Shown here one piece after another: positions 7,725-14,744 of a DNA stretch of 18,612 bases. Positions within the stretch are counted from its first letter, which is position 1, and each line of letters begins with the position of its first letter. The stretch is from Alphaproteobacteria bacterium (GTDB lineage: Bacteria > Pseudomonadota > Alphaproteobacteria > Reyranellales > Reyranellaceae): contig JABCYT010000002.1 in NCBI GenBank assembly GCA_013290035.1, positions 1 through 18,612 on the forward strand. The letters are read 5' to 3'. The notes under the pieces are model-generated. The model saw nothing but the letters and a program-made list of their open reading frames with translations. It was not told where the DNA came from and did not search any database. Made by a program: the position numbers and the translations under genes.

Positions 7725-8611
7725 TGCGAACCAGATCGCCCGGCGGCAGGCTGCTGCTTCACATCGCCAATCTCGTGGTGATCTTCTTCATCCTGTTGCC
7801 GGTGGCGGCGGTCGTCATTGGCAGCATTCAGTCGGAGAAGTCGCTGCAGGCCGACACGCGCCGGCTGCTGCCGCCGGAGCCCACCCTCGATAATTTCACC
7901 GTCATCCTCAGCAAGGGCGAACACAAGGGCCGCATCTTCGAGCAGATCACCTACCTGCCCGACAACATCAAGAGCTTCTATGCCGCCTTCGCCAACTCGG
8001 CGATCGTATCAATCTCCGTCACCTTCCTGACCCTGCTGTTCGGCTCGCTGTCGGCCTACACGATTGCCCGCCAGCGCTTCCGATGGACCCTGTTCCTTCT
8101 GCAGGCCAACATCGTCGCGCGTTTCGTGCCGGTGATCGTGCTGATGATCCCGCTCTACGTTGTCATGCGATCGTTCGGTCAGCTCAATTCGCTGAGCGGC
8201 GTCATCATCGCCGAGACGGGCTTCCTGCTGCCCTACGCCATCCTGATCCTGGCGCCCTATTTCGACACCATTCCGGCCGATCTCGAAGAAGCCGCCCGCA
8301 TCGACGGCTGCACACGCCTGGGCGCCTTCATCAAGATCGTCCTGCCGCTCGCGACGCCGGCCCTGGCGGCGTGCGGCGTCATCATTTTCATCATTTCCTG
8401 GCACGAGCTTTTGATCCCGCTGATCCTGAATGCCCGGCCGGATTTCATGACCCTGCCGGTGGTGATCGCGAGCTTGGTGGGCGACGTCCATGTCTTCTTC
8501 AATCTGATGATGGCGATCTGCCTGCTCGCCCTGGCGCCCACCGTGATCCTGGTGGCACTGCTGCAGAAATACATCGTCGAGGGACTGGCGGCCGGCGCGG
8601 TCAAAGGCTGA
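7724..8611 (+). CDS. Carbohydrate-type ABC transporter permease 2 (MalG/UgpE family)
   Basis: Second membrane subunit of the importer, 295 aa, with six hydrophobic segments (for example residues about 14-33 and 96-113). The EAA loop is at about residues 188-209 and reads LEEAARIDGCTRLGAFIKI. The ATG at 7724 shares its A with the TGA of the previous gene (TGATG); a GTG one codon earlier (7721) would give a 4-bp overlap. Either way the two permeases are translationally coupled. No ATP-hydrolysing subunit follows, which is unusual for this importer class, so an ATPase encoded elsewhere must complete the complex. After the stop there is a 98-bp gap before the aldolase gene. Confidence 0.93.
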   Translation: MRTRSPGGRLLLHIANLVVIFFILLPVAAVVIGSIQSEKSLQADTRRLLPPEPTLDNFTVILSKGEHKGRIFEQITYLPDNIKSFYAAFANSAIVSISVTFLTLLFGSLSAYTIARQRFRWTLFLLQANIVARFVPVIVLMIPLYVVMRSFGQLNSLSGVIIAETGFLLPYAILILAPYFDTIPADLEEAARIDGCTRLGAFIKIVLPLATPALAACGVIIFIISWHELLIPLILNARPDFMTLPVVIASLVGDVHVFFNLMMAICLLALAPTVILVALLQKYIVEGLAAGAVKG

Positions 8612-8639
8612 GGACCGGGCGTCCGCAGAGCGGCAAAGC

Positions 8640-8667
8640 GTCGTGGCCTTGTGTCGGCCGGGACGAC
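8640..8667. other. Stem-loop in the 98-bp gap between permease and aldolase genes
   Basis: GTCGT (8640-8644) pairs with ACGAC (8663-8667), and GGCC (8645-8648) with GGCC (8656-8659). The loop is seven bases and there is a three-base bulge (GGG 8660-8662). There is no T-run after it, so it is not a classical terminator. It could be an mRNA stabiliser or processing site separating expression of the importer from the enzymes. A TATGAT hexamer at 8668-8673 lacks a good -35 partner, so I do not call a promoter. Confidence 0.3.
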
Positions 8668-8709
8668 TATGATCCGGCCTTCCAAACCGGGATGAAAAGG
8701 GGAACGCCG

Positions 8710-9495
8710 ATGTCGACAAACATGCTGAAAAAGCGGCTGCAGGCAGGCAAGGCCTGCGTCAACGCCTGGCTCGCGATCCCCAGCGGCTTCTCGGCCGAGA
8801 CCATGGCGCAGTGCGGCTGGGACAGCGTCACGGTCGACATGCAGCATGGCGTGCAGGACTACCATTCGATGGTCAGCTGCTTTCAGGCGATGGACAAGCA
8901 TCCGGTGACGCCGCTGGTGCGCGTGCCGTGGAATGAGCCCGGCATCATCGGCAAGGTTCTGGACGGCGGCGCCTGGGGCGTGATCTGCCCCATGATCAAC
9001 ACCGAAGCCGAGGCCAAGGCGCTGGTCTCCTATTCGCTCTATCCGCCCAAGGGCAAGCGCAGCAACGGCCCGATCCGCGCCGGCGCCTATGGCGAGGCGA
9101 CGCCCTACCAGGCGACCGCCAACGACGAGGTGCTGGTCATCCCGATGATCGAGACGCAGGAGGCGATCGACAATATCGACGCCATCCTCGACGTACCGGG
9201 CATCAGCGGCATCTATATCGGCCCCAGCGACCTCGGCCTGTCGCTCGGCCTGGTGCCGAAGCTCGACCGCGAGGAACCGCAGATCCTGGCGATCTACGAC
9301 AAGCTTCTGGCCGCCATCAAGAAGCGCAACCTGTTCGCCGGCATCCACAACGGCACGGCGGGCTACGCCGCCAAGATGATCGGCAAGGGCTTCCGCTTCG
9401 TCACCATCGCCAACGACTCAGGCCTGATGGCCATGGCAGCGCGCGCCGCGGTTGCCCAGACCCGCAAGGAAGCGGGCGCGGTCGCCGACAAGTAA
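8710..9495 (+). CDS. HpcH/HpaI family class II aldolase
   Basis: Cytoplasmic metal-dependent aldolase, 261 aa. The family cleaves 2-keto-3-deoxy or 4-hydroxy-2-oxo acids to pyruvate and an aldehyde. Visible landmarks line up with HpaI: VDMQHG with H46 as the general base, VRVP with R71 binding the pyruvate carboxylate, E148 (MIET) and D174 (GPSDL) as metal ligands, and the GAWGVICPM barrel strand. ATG 8710 is preceded by AAGGGGA at an ideal distance; an in-frame ATG at 8692 lacks one. In this context it could carry out the last step of an oxidative sugar route, splitting a 2-keto-3-deoxy sugar acid. Members acting on citramalate-like or aromatic-derived acids are alternatives. The family is secure; the substrate is inferred from neighbours. 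Confidence 0.92.
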   Translation: MSTNMLKKRLQAGKACVNAWLAIPSGFSAETMAQCGWDSVTVDMQHGVQDYHSMVSCFQAMDKHPVTPLVRVPWNEPGIIGKVLDGGAWGVICPMINTEAEAKALVSYSLYPPKGKRSNGPIRAGAYGEATPYQATANDEVLVIPMIETQEAIDNIDAILDVPGISGIYIGPSDLGLSLGLVPKLDREEPQILAIYDKLLAAIKKRNLFAGIHNGTAGYAAKMIGKGFRFVTIANDSGLMAMAARAAVAQTRKEAGAVADK

Positions 9496-9499
9496 GGGC

Positions 9500-10684
9500 G
9501 TGCTTTTCGCCAACGCCACGCTGCCCGACGGCAGGCGCCACCACATCGACGTCCAGGGAGGGCAGATCGCCGCCCTCCTGCCACCCTCCGGCGATCCCAC
9601 AAGGCACGCCGGGACGCTCGACCTCGGCGGCGCGCTGGTCCTGCCACCGCTGATCGATGGCCATATCCATCTCGACAAGACCCTGCTCGGCCTGCCCTGG
9701 GTGCCCAACCAGGCGGCGGGCAACCGCGTCGCCGACCGCATCGAGGCCGAACGCAAGGTGCGCGCGACACGCACGGTCCCGGAAGCCGAAACCGGCGCCA
9801 ATCTGGTGCGCCAGGTGGTGGCCAGCGGCACGCTGCATATGCGCAGCCACGTCGACATCGACAATCAGCTCGGGCTCAAAAATCTCCACGAGATCCTGAA
9901 GGTGCGCGAGCGCTTTCGCGACCTTGTCACGATCCAGATGGTGGCCTTCCCGCAAAGCGGCATTCTGCGCTCGCCCGGCACGGCCGCGCTGCTGGACGCC
10001 GCCATCGCCGAAGGCGCCGACCTCGTGGGTGGGCTCGATCCCGTCGGCATCGACGGCGATCTCGACGGCCATCTCGATGCGATCTTTTCCATCGCCGAGC
10101 GCCGCGGCGTGGGTATCGATATCCATCTGCACGACAGCGGCGAAAGCGGCATTCACCAGTTGGCGGCGATCGCGCATCGCACCGAGGTGGCCGGCCTGAA
10201 TGGCCGGGTCGCGGTGAGCCACGCCTTCGCGCTGGGCTCCGTGCCAACCGACCTGGCCGAACGCACCGCCGACCTTCTGGCCGAGGCCGGCGTCGCCATC
10301 ATGAGCCACGGCCCGGGCGGTGCGGTGATCCCGCCGCTGAAGCTTTTGCGCGACCATGGCGTGGAAGTGTTCGGCGGCTCCGACAATATCCGCGATGCCT
10401 GGTCGCCGTTCGGCAACGGCGACATGCTGGAACGGGCCATGATGATCGGCTACCGCGCCAATTTCCGCCACGACGAGGAGCTGGCACTGGCCTTCGACAT
10501 GGTGACCGCGGCCGCCGCGCGCGTGCTGGGCATCGTGCCCTATGGCATCGAGCCGGGCGGCCCGGCCGATTTCGTGATCGTCGAAGCGGGCTCGCTCGCC
10601 GAGGCGGTCGCGGCGCGGCCCAAGCGCAAATTGGTGATCAAAGCCGGTCGCATTGTCGCCAGGGATGGCGTACTGGTCCCCTGA
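9500..10684 (+). CDS. Amidohydrolase, cytosine deaminase-like (CodA/AtzC group)
   Basis: Metal-dependent hydrolase of 394 aa, cytoplasmic, acting on an amide, amino-heterocycle or ring C-N bond. It has the full amidohydrolase frame: a short N-terminal beta-sandwich strand, GHIHLDKT with metal ligands H55 and H57, RSHVDID, IDIHLHDSGE with H209 and D212, SHAFALG with H241, and GSDNIRDAWSPFG with the metal Asp D295. A closing sandwich segment (PADFVIVEAGS) follows. These patches are those of cytosine deaminase and N-isopropylammelide hydrolase relatives. At the position of the CodA general acid/base Glu this protein has Asp (D212). The GTG start at 9500 lies 4 bp after the aldolase stop, with AAGG only 2 bp upstream; a TTG at 9452 is the alternative. 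The substrate is unknown. Confidence 0.88.
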   Translation: MLFANATLPDGRRHHIDVQGGQIAALLPPSGDPTRHAGTLDLGGALVLPPLIDGHIHLDKTLLGLPWVPNQAAGNRVADRIEAERKVRATRTVPEAETGANLVRQVVASGTLHMRSHVDIDNQLGLKNLHEILKVRERFRDLVTIQMVAFPQSGILRSPGTAALLDAAIAEGADLVGGLDPVGIDGDLDGHLDAIFSIAERRGVGIDIHLHDSGESGIHQLAAIAHRTEVAGLNGRVAVSHAFALGSVPTDLAERTADLLAEAGVAIMSHGPGGAVIPPLKLLRDHGVEVFGGSDNIRDAWSPFGNGDMLERAMMIGYRANFRHDEELALAFDMVTAAAARVLGIVPYGIEPGGPADFVIVEAGSLAEAVAARPKRKLVIKAGRIVARDGVLVP

Positions 10685-10700
10685 ATTTTGAGGATCGACA

Positions 10701-12239
10701 ATGGCGTCACGTCAGGCCGTGCTCGGGATGGAGCGGGCCAGCTTCTTCTACGGCTCAGCCCGCGTCTTCGGCGGCGTGTCGTTCCTGCTCGACGGTGCGC
10801 GGACGGCGCTGGTCGGCGAGAACGGCGCCGGCAAGTCGACCTTGCTGAAGTGCCTCACCGGTGAGCTCGAGCTGAACGGCGGCCAGGTGATCCGCTCGCG
10901 GGGACTCCGGGTCGGCAGCGTCCCGCAGGACGTGCCGCCCCTGCTGGCCGATCGGCCGGTGCGCGACGTCCTGCACGACGCCCTGGTCAGGGTCGGGCTG
11001 GGCGACGACGACTGGCGCATCGACGTGCTGCTGGACGAGATCGGCGTCGAACAGGAGATCCTGGACAAGTCTTTCGGCACGCTGTCGGGTGGCTGGCAGC
11101 GGCTGCTGCTGATCGCGGCGGCGGCCCGGCTGGAAGAGCCCGACATCCTGATCCTCGACGAGCCGACCAACCATCTCGACCTCGCCAACATCAACACGTT
11201 GGAGCGCTGGCTCACGGTCGAATTCACGGTGCCGACGCTGATCGTGAGCCACGACCGGGAGTTTCTCGACCGCGCGACCGAGCGCACCCTGTTCCTGCGC
11301 AGCGACGGCATGCATGCCTTCAAGACCCGCTTCAGCCAGGCGCGCGAGGAGCTGCTGCGCCGCGACGCCGCTGCCGCGGTGCGGGCGCGACTGGAGGACA
11401 AGGAGATCCGACGGCTGGAGCAGGCCGCGGCGCGCTACAAGGTCTGGGCGGTCAAGAATCCCGACCTCAACAAGCGCAAGAATGCCGTCGAGACGCGCAT
11501 CGCGCGCATCGAGAAGGACCGGACGCAGACCTACGTGGCGCGCGAGCGACGGCTCGAGCTCAGCGACGGCGACATCGACGCCAAGGTGGCGCTGCGCATC
11601 GCCGGGCTGGATGTCACGGCGCCCGGCAGCCAGCGCAGGCTTTTGGCCATCGACCGGCTGGCGATCGCGGCCGGTGATCGCATCGCCCTCCTGGGCGCGA
11701 ACGGCGCCGGCAAGTCGACGCTCCTGTCGGTGCTGGCCGACGCCTTCGACCCGGAACTCGAGCATTACGACGGCCTGTCTCCGGTGCGCTTCAACCCGGC
11801 CTGCCGCCTGGTTTATTTCGATCAATCCATGCGCGACCTGCCGCTCGACCAGTCGATCCTCGACTATGTCGTCGAGGCGCCGGGCATCGGCGAGAAAGAC
11901 GCCATCCGTCATCTCGCGCCGGCCGGCTTCCCCTTCGTCAAGATCGATGAGCCGATCGGCGTGCTGAGCCACGGCGAACGCGCGCGGCTGGTATTCCTGA
12001 AGATGAAGCTGTTGCGGCCGAACATGTACCTGCTCGACGAGCCGACCAACCATCTCGACATCGAGGGCCAGGAGGACCTCGAGGAGCAGCTCGAACAAAG
12101 CGACGTGTCGTGCCTGTTCGTCAGCCACGACCGCTACTTCACCCGCACCGTCGCCAACCGCTTCGTGGAAATCCGCAAGGGACGCCTGGTCGAAATCGAC
12201 GATGCCGAGAGCTTCTTCGACCGACCGGAGGTATCCTAG
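10701..12239 (+). CDS. ABC-F family ATPase (soluble, duplicated ABC domains)
   Basis: A 512-aa cytoplasmic protein of two ABC ATPase domains without membrane segments. ABC-F proteins act on ribosomes as translation factors or protect them from antibiotics. Domain 1 has Walker A GENGAGKS (39-46), signature LSGGW (128-132), Walker B ILDEPTNHLD (151-160) and SHDREF. The charged interdomain linker spans about 190-300 (RARLEDKEIRRLEQAAARYK). Domain 2 has Walker A GANGAGKS (332-339), the less usual signature LSHGE (422-426), Walker B LLDEPTNHLD (444-453) and SHDRYF. Both Walker B motifs keep the catalytic Glu. ATG 10701 has GAGGA upstream and lies 16 bp after the amidohydrolase stop. It cannot power the nearby importer, since ABC-F proteins lack transporter-docking function. 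It is shorter in the linker/C-terminus than Uup or YheS. Its presence in a catabolic operon is odd. Confidence 0.93.
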   Translation: MASRQAVLGMERASFFYGSARVFGGVSFLLDGARTALVGENGAGKSTLLKCLTGELELNGGQVIRSRGLRVGSVPQDVPPLLADRPVRDVLHDALVRVGLGDDDWRIDVLLDEIGVEQEILDKSFGTLSGGWQRLLLIAAAARLEEPDILILDEPTNHLDLANINTLERWLTVEFTVPTLIVSHDREFLDRATERTLFLRSDGMHAFKTRFSQAREELLRRDAAAAVRARLEDKEIRRLEQAAARYKVWAVKNPDLNKRKNAVETRIARIEKDRTQTYVARERRLELSDGDIDAKVALRIAGLDVTAPGSQRRLLAIDRLAIAAGDRIALLGANGAGKSTLLSVLADAFDPELEHYDGLSPVRFNPACRLVYFDQSMRDLPLDQSILDYVVEAPGIGEKDAIRHLAPAGFPFVKIDEPIGVLSHGERARLVFLKMKLLRPNMYLLDEPTNHLDIEGQEDLEEQLEQSDVSCLFVSHDRYFTRTVANRFVEIRKGRLVEIDDAESFFDRPEVS

Positions 12240-12244
12240 GCGCC

Positions 12245-13237
12245 ATGGACTTGCCTCTGGACGATCGCCTGCATATCGGCGTGCAGACCATCCATCGTCG
12301 CACCGAACCGGCGACAGGCGCTTGGCTGCCGACGATCGACGAGATGGCCACCCTGGTCGAGCTGGTCGACCGCTGCGGCTACGATTCGCTCTGGGTCGGC
12401 GATCATATCTCGTTCCCGCTCGCCATCTTCGATCCCCTGCTGCAACTCGCGCAGGCCGCGGTGGTCAGCCGGCGGCTGGTCTTCGGCACGGGCGTCTACC
12501 TCCTGCCGCTGCGCCATCCCACGCCGGTGGCCAAGCAGGTCTCGACGCTGGACCACCTCACCGAGGGCCGGTTCATCTTCGGTGTCGGTGTCGGCGGCGA
12601 GTTCCCGAAAGAGTACGAGGCTTGCGGCGTGCCGATCGGCGAGCGCGGCGCACGGCTGAGCGAAAGCCTCGCGGTGCTGCGCAAGCTGTGGAGCGGCGAG
12701 CCGGCGACGCATGACGGTCGCTTCTTCAAGTTCGAGGGCGTGCCGATGCAGCCGCCGCCCCGCCAGCCGGGTGGCCCGCCGATCTGGTGCGGCGGCCGCT
12801 CGGATCCCGCGCTGCGGCGCATCGGGCGCCTGACGGACGGCTGGATGTCCTACGTCGTCACACCCGACATGTTTCGCCAGGGCCTGGCGAAGATCGCGGC
12901 GGCGGCCAGCGCGGCCGCACGCACCTTCGACCGCGCCTTCGGGACGGCTCATCTCTTGTTCACGCGCATCGACGACACCTACGAAAAGGCACTCGACGCC
13001 GCGACGATCTCGTTGAGCCAGCGCTACGCCATGGATTTCCGCAAGGCCGCCGAACGCTACTGCGCGCTCGGGCCACCACAGCGGGTCGTCGAGACCATTC
13101 TTCGCTTCCATGAGGCCGGCGCACGCCACGTCATCCTCGACTTCGTCGGCCCCTACGAGGAACGCGACCGGCAGATCGAGCGCTTTGCCTCGGAGGCCCT
13201 GCCGTTGCTGGCGGGGCTGCGCAAGACACCTTCCTAG
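12245..13237 (+). CDS. LLM class flavin-dependent oxidoreductase (TIGR03619-like)
   Basis: Bacterial-luciferase-like TIM-barrel enzyme, 330 aa, using FMN or coenzyme F420. Visible family patches are GYDSLWVGDHI (barrel strand 2), RLVFGTGVYLLPLRHPTPVAKQ, TLDHLTEGRFIFGVGVGG (flavin phosphate loop), the RGARLSESLAVLRKLW helix and PPIWCGGRSDPALRR. This pattern is that of the Rv2161c-like subgroup. ATG 12245 follows the ABC-F stop by 5 bp, with GGAGG about 13 bp upstream inside the preceding gene, so it is likely coupled. Family members are monooxygenases or reductases of heterocycles, alkanesulfonates or thioether compounds, and the substrate is open. In a proteobacterium FMN is more likely than F420, but the sequence does not decide this. 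Confidence 0.9.
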   Translation: MDLPLDDRLHIGVQTIHRRTEPATGAWLPTIDEMATLVELVDRCGYDSLWVGDHISFPLAIFDPLLQLAQAAVVSRRLVFGTGVYLLPLRHPTPVAKQVSTLDHLTEGRFIFGVGVGGEFPKEYEACGVPIGERGARLSESLAVLRKLWSGEPATHDGRFFKFEGVPMQPPPRQPGGPPIWCGGRSDPALRRIGRLTDGWMSYVVTPDMFRQGLAKIAAAASAAARTFDRAFGTAHLLFTRIDDTYEKALDAATISLSQRYAMDFRKAAERYCALGPPQRVVETILRFHEAGARHVILDFVGPYEERDRQIERFASEALPLLAGLRKTPS

Positions 13238-13246
13238 GAGCGGACC

Positions 13247-14287
13247 ATGCGGCTCGGCATGCTGTTGAAGTATTCCGGCGCACCCAACAGCCTCGCGCTG
13301 GAACAGGTGCTGGAGGCCGAGCGCCTCGGTTACGATTCGGTGTGGAGCGGCGAGGCTTACGGCACCGATGCGGTGACGCCGACGGCCTGGATCCTGGCCC
13401 GCACGACGCGCATCCGGGCCGGCACCGGCATCATGCAGATGCAGGCGCGCACGCCCGCCTGCACGGCGATGACGGCGCTCACGCTGCAGGCGCTCTCGAA
13501 CAACCGCTTCCTGCTGGGCATCGGCGCCTCCGGTCCGCAGGTCGTCGAAGGCTGGCATGGCGTGCCGTTCGGCAAGCCGATGGCGCGGACCCGCGAATAT
13601 ATCGAGATCCTGCGCAAGATCCTGAAGCGCGAGGCGGCACTCCAGCATGCCGGCGAGCTATACCAAATCCCCTACAAGGGCCCGGGAGCGACCGGTCTCG
13701 GCAAGCCGCTGAAGAGCATCCTGCACGGCGATCCCAACATGCCCATCTATGCCGCATCGATCACGCCAATCGGGCTCCGAACGGCGGGCGAAGTGGCCGA
13801 CGGCGTGCTGCCGATCTTCATGTCGCCGGAGAAGACCAGTATGGTGACCGAGCCCCTGCTGGCGGGCATCGCCAACGGACCTGCCGGACGCAGCCTCGCG
13901 GACTTCGACGTGGCGCCCTACGTGCGCATCGCCATGGGTGCCGACCTGCAGGCCTGCCGCGATGCGCTGAAGCCGGAGCTCGCGCTCTATATCGGTGGCA
14001 TGGGGGCCAGGACCAAGAACTTCTACAACGACTTCACCAAGCAGCTGGGCTACGAGGAAGCCGCCGTGAAGATCCAGGACGCCTATCTTTCCGGCAAGCG
14101 CGCCGAGGCGATCGCGGCGGTGCCCGACACCCTGGTGGACGCGGTCTCGCTGGTCGGCAGCCCTGACCGTATAAAAAATCGCCTGCAGGCCTGGAAGGAA
14201 GCCGGCAAGACGCACGCCGTCGGCTCGATGCTCTTGAGTGGCGTGACCGTCGACTCGCTGCGCGTCGTCGCCGAAGCCGTGCTCTGA
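13247..14287 (+). CDS. LLM class flavin-dependent oxidoreductase (TIGR03559-like, Rv3520c-like)
   Basis: Second luciferase-like flavin oxidoreductase, 346 aa, clearly of a different subgroup from its neighbour. It starts MRLGMLLKYSGAPNS and has GYDSVWSGEAYGTDAVTP, TRIRAGTGIMQMQARTP, NRFLLGIGASGPQVVEGWHG and AREYIEILRKILKRE-like helices. PIYAASITPIGLRTAGEVADG and PTPIRKL-like C-terminal parts (VSLVGSPDRIKNRLQAW) follow. These patches match the Rv3520c-like group. ATG 13247 is preceded by TAGGAG, which overlaps the stop codon of the previous gene. It is the last gene of the plus-strand run and is followed by a strong stem at 14307-14344. Two consecutive LLM enzymes suggest two-step flavin chemistry, or one reductase and one oxygenase, on the same compound. 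This is inference. Confidence 0.91.
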   Translation: MRLGMLLKYSGAPNSLALEQVLEAERLGYDSVWSGEAYGTDAVTPTAWILARTTRIRAGTGIMQMQARTPACTAMTALTLQALSNNRFLLGIGASGPQVVEGWHGVPFGKPMARTREYIEILRKILKREAALQHAGELYQIPYKGPGATGLGKPLKSILHGDPNMPIYAASITPIGLRTAGEVADGVLPIFMSPEKTSMVTEPLLAGIANGPAGRSLADFDVAPYVRIAMGADLQACRDALKPELALYIGGMGARTKNFYNDFTKQLGYEEAAVKIQDAYLSGKRAEAIAAVPDTLVDAVSLVGSPDRIKNRLQAWKEAGKTHAVGSMLLSGVTVDSLRVVAEAVL

Positions 14288-14306
14288 GACGTGTCCGGCG
14301 GGCCGG

Positions 14307-14344
14307 ACCGTGGAAGGGGCGGAATTCCCGACCTCTTCCACGGT
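14307..14344. terminator. Bidirectional stem between convergent genes
   Basis: ACCGTGGAAGGGG (14307-14319) pairs with CCTCTTCCACGGT (14332-14344). The stem has 13 bp, 12 Watson-Crick pairs and one G-U wobble, and closes a 12-base loop that itself contains the palindrome GGAATTCC. It lies in the 80-bp gap between the stops of two convergent genes (14287 on plus, 14368 on minus), where a shared terminator is expected. No T-tract follows on either strand, so it is not a textbook intrinsic terminator; it may block exonucleases or act with Rho. Confidence 0.6.
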
Positions 14345-14367
14345 GGCCTGCATCGCTACGGCCGCGG

Positions 14368-14673
14368 CTACGGCTTGGCCCTGGCAGGCACCGGGCGCAT
14401 GTCGGCGCCGGTCACGCGTCTCACCTCGGTGATAGAGTCATACGGCAGGTTGATCGCCGCATGCGCCTTGCGGATCGATTCTTCGTCCGGGCCGGACATG
14501 AAGCAGAAAGCCTTGCCGTCTTTCAGATTGACATGCGCAGCATGGCCGAAAACGCCGAGCTTCCCGGCCGCCGCCTCGAGCGAGGCGAACTGCTCGAAGA
14601 ACTGCTCTTCCGTCAGCACCTGCGTCGGGAAGGTGCCCTTGCTCTTGTCGTGTGTGTCGATGAAGTACTTCAT
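14368..14673 (-). CDS. DUF4242 family protein (SCO4226-like nickel-binding)
   Basis: Small cytoplasmic protein of 101 aa. It starts MKYFIDTHDK, then has TEEQFFEQFASLEAAA, GHAAHVNLKDGKAFCF (43-58) and INLPYDSITEVRRVTGADM. This is the DUF4242 pattern, a ferredoxin-like fold whose Streptomyces member SCO4226 binds nickel. Candidate ligands here are H8, H44, H47 and C57. ATG 14673 has AGAGGA at a proper distance and is the usual family start. The frame stays open upstream: an AGGAGG (14741-14746) precedes an in-frame CTG at 14727, which would add 18 residues. An operator-like palindrome sits 23-36 bp upstream of the ATG. It lies downstream of a MarR gene and a 27-codon ORF on the same strand. The cellular role is unknown. 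Confidence 0.88.
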   Translation of the reverse strand: MKYFIDTHDKSKGTFPTQVLTEEQFFEQFASLEAAAGKLGVFGHAAHVNLKDGKAFCFMSGPDEESIRKAHAAINLPYDSITEVRRVTGADMRPVPARAKP

Positions 14674-14695
14674 GCGGTCCTCTTCTGATAGATGC

Positions 14696-14709
14696 CGTGT
14701 AGATACACG
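14696..14709. promoter_or_regulatory. Operator-like palindrome, site 1 (before DUF4242 gene)
   Basis: CGTGTA-GA-TACACG is a perfect 6+2+6 dyad, 23-36 bp upstream of the DUF4242 start codon. It is the best of three related sites in this island (others at 14846 and 15324). Read on the minus strand its middle gives TATCTA, a weak -10-like hexamer that would put transcription start just before the gene's ribosome site. The size and form are typical of MarR operators, and a marR gene is 184 bp upstream. Assignment to that regulator is inference. Confidence 0.6.
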
Positions 14710-14744
14710 ACTCAAATAGATAAACAGTTGATTGGATCCTCCTC

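Noticed and set aside
8645..8673. Sigma70 promoter before the aldolase gene built on TATGAT at 8668
   Set aside because: No -35-like hexamer occurs at 16-18 bp; TTGTGT is only 13 bp away.
10755..12128. 457-codon minus-strand open frame opposite the ABC-F gene
   Set aside because: The plus strand carries both Walker A, signature and Walker B sets. The antisense translation has no motif and mirrors the codon structure of the real gene.
12236..13648. 470-codon minus-strand open frame opposite the two flavin oxidoreductase genes
   Set aside because: It spans two well-supported genes and their junction, and has low-complexity Arg/Ala/Gly/His composition and no recognisable motifs.
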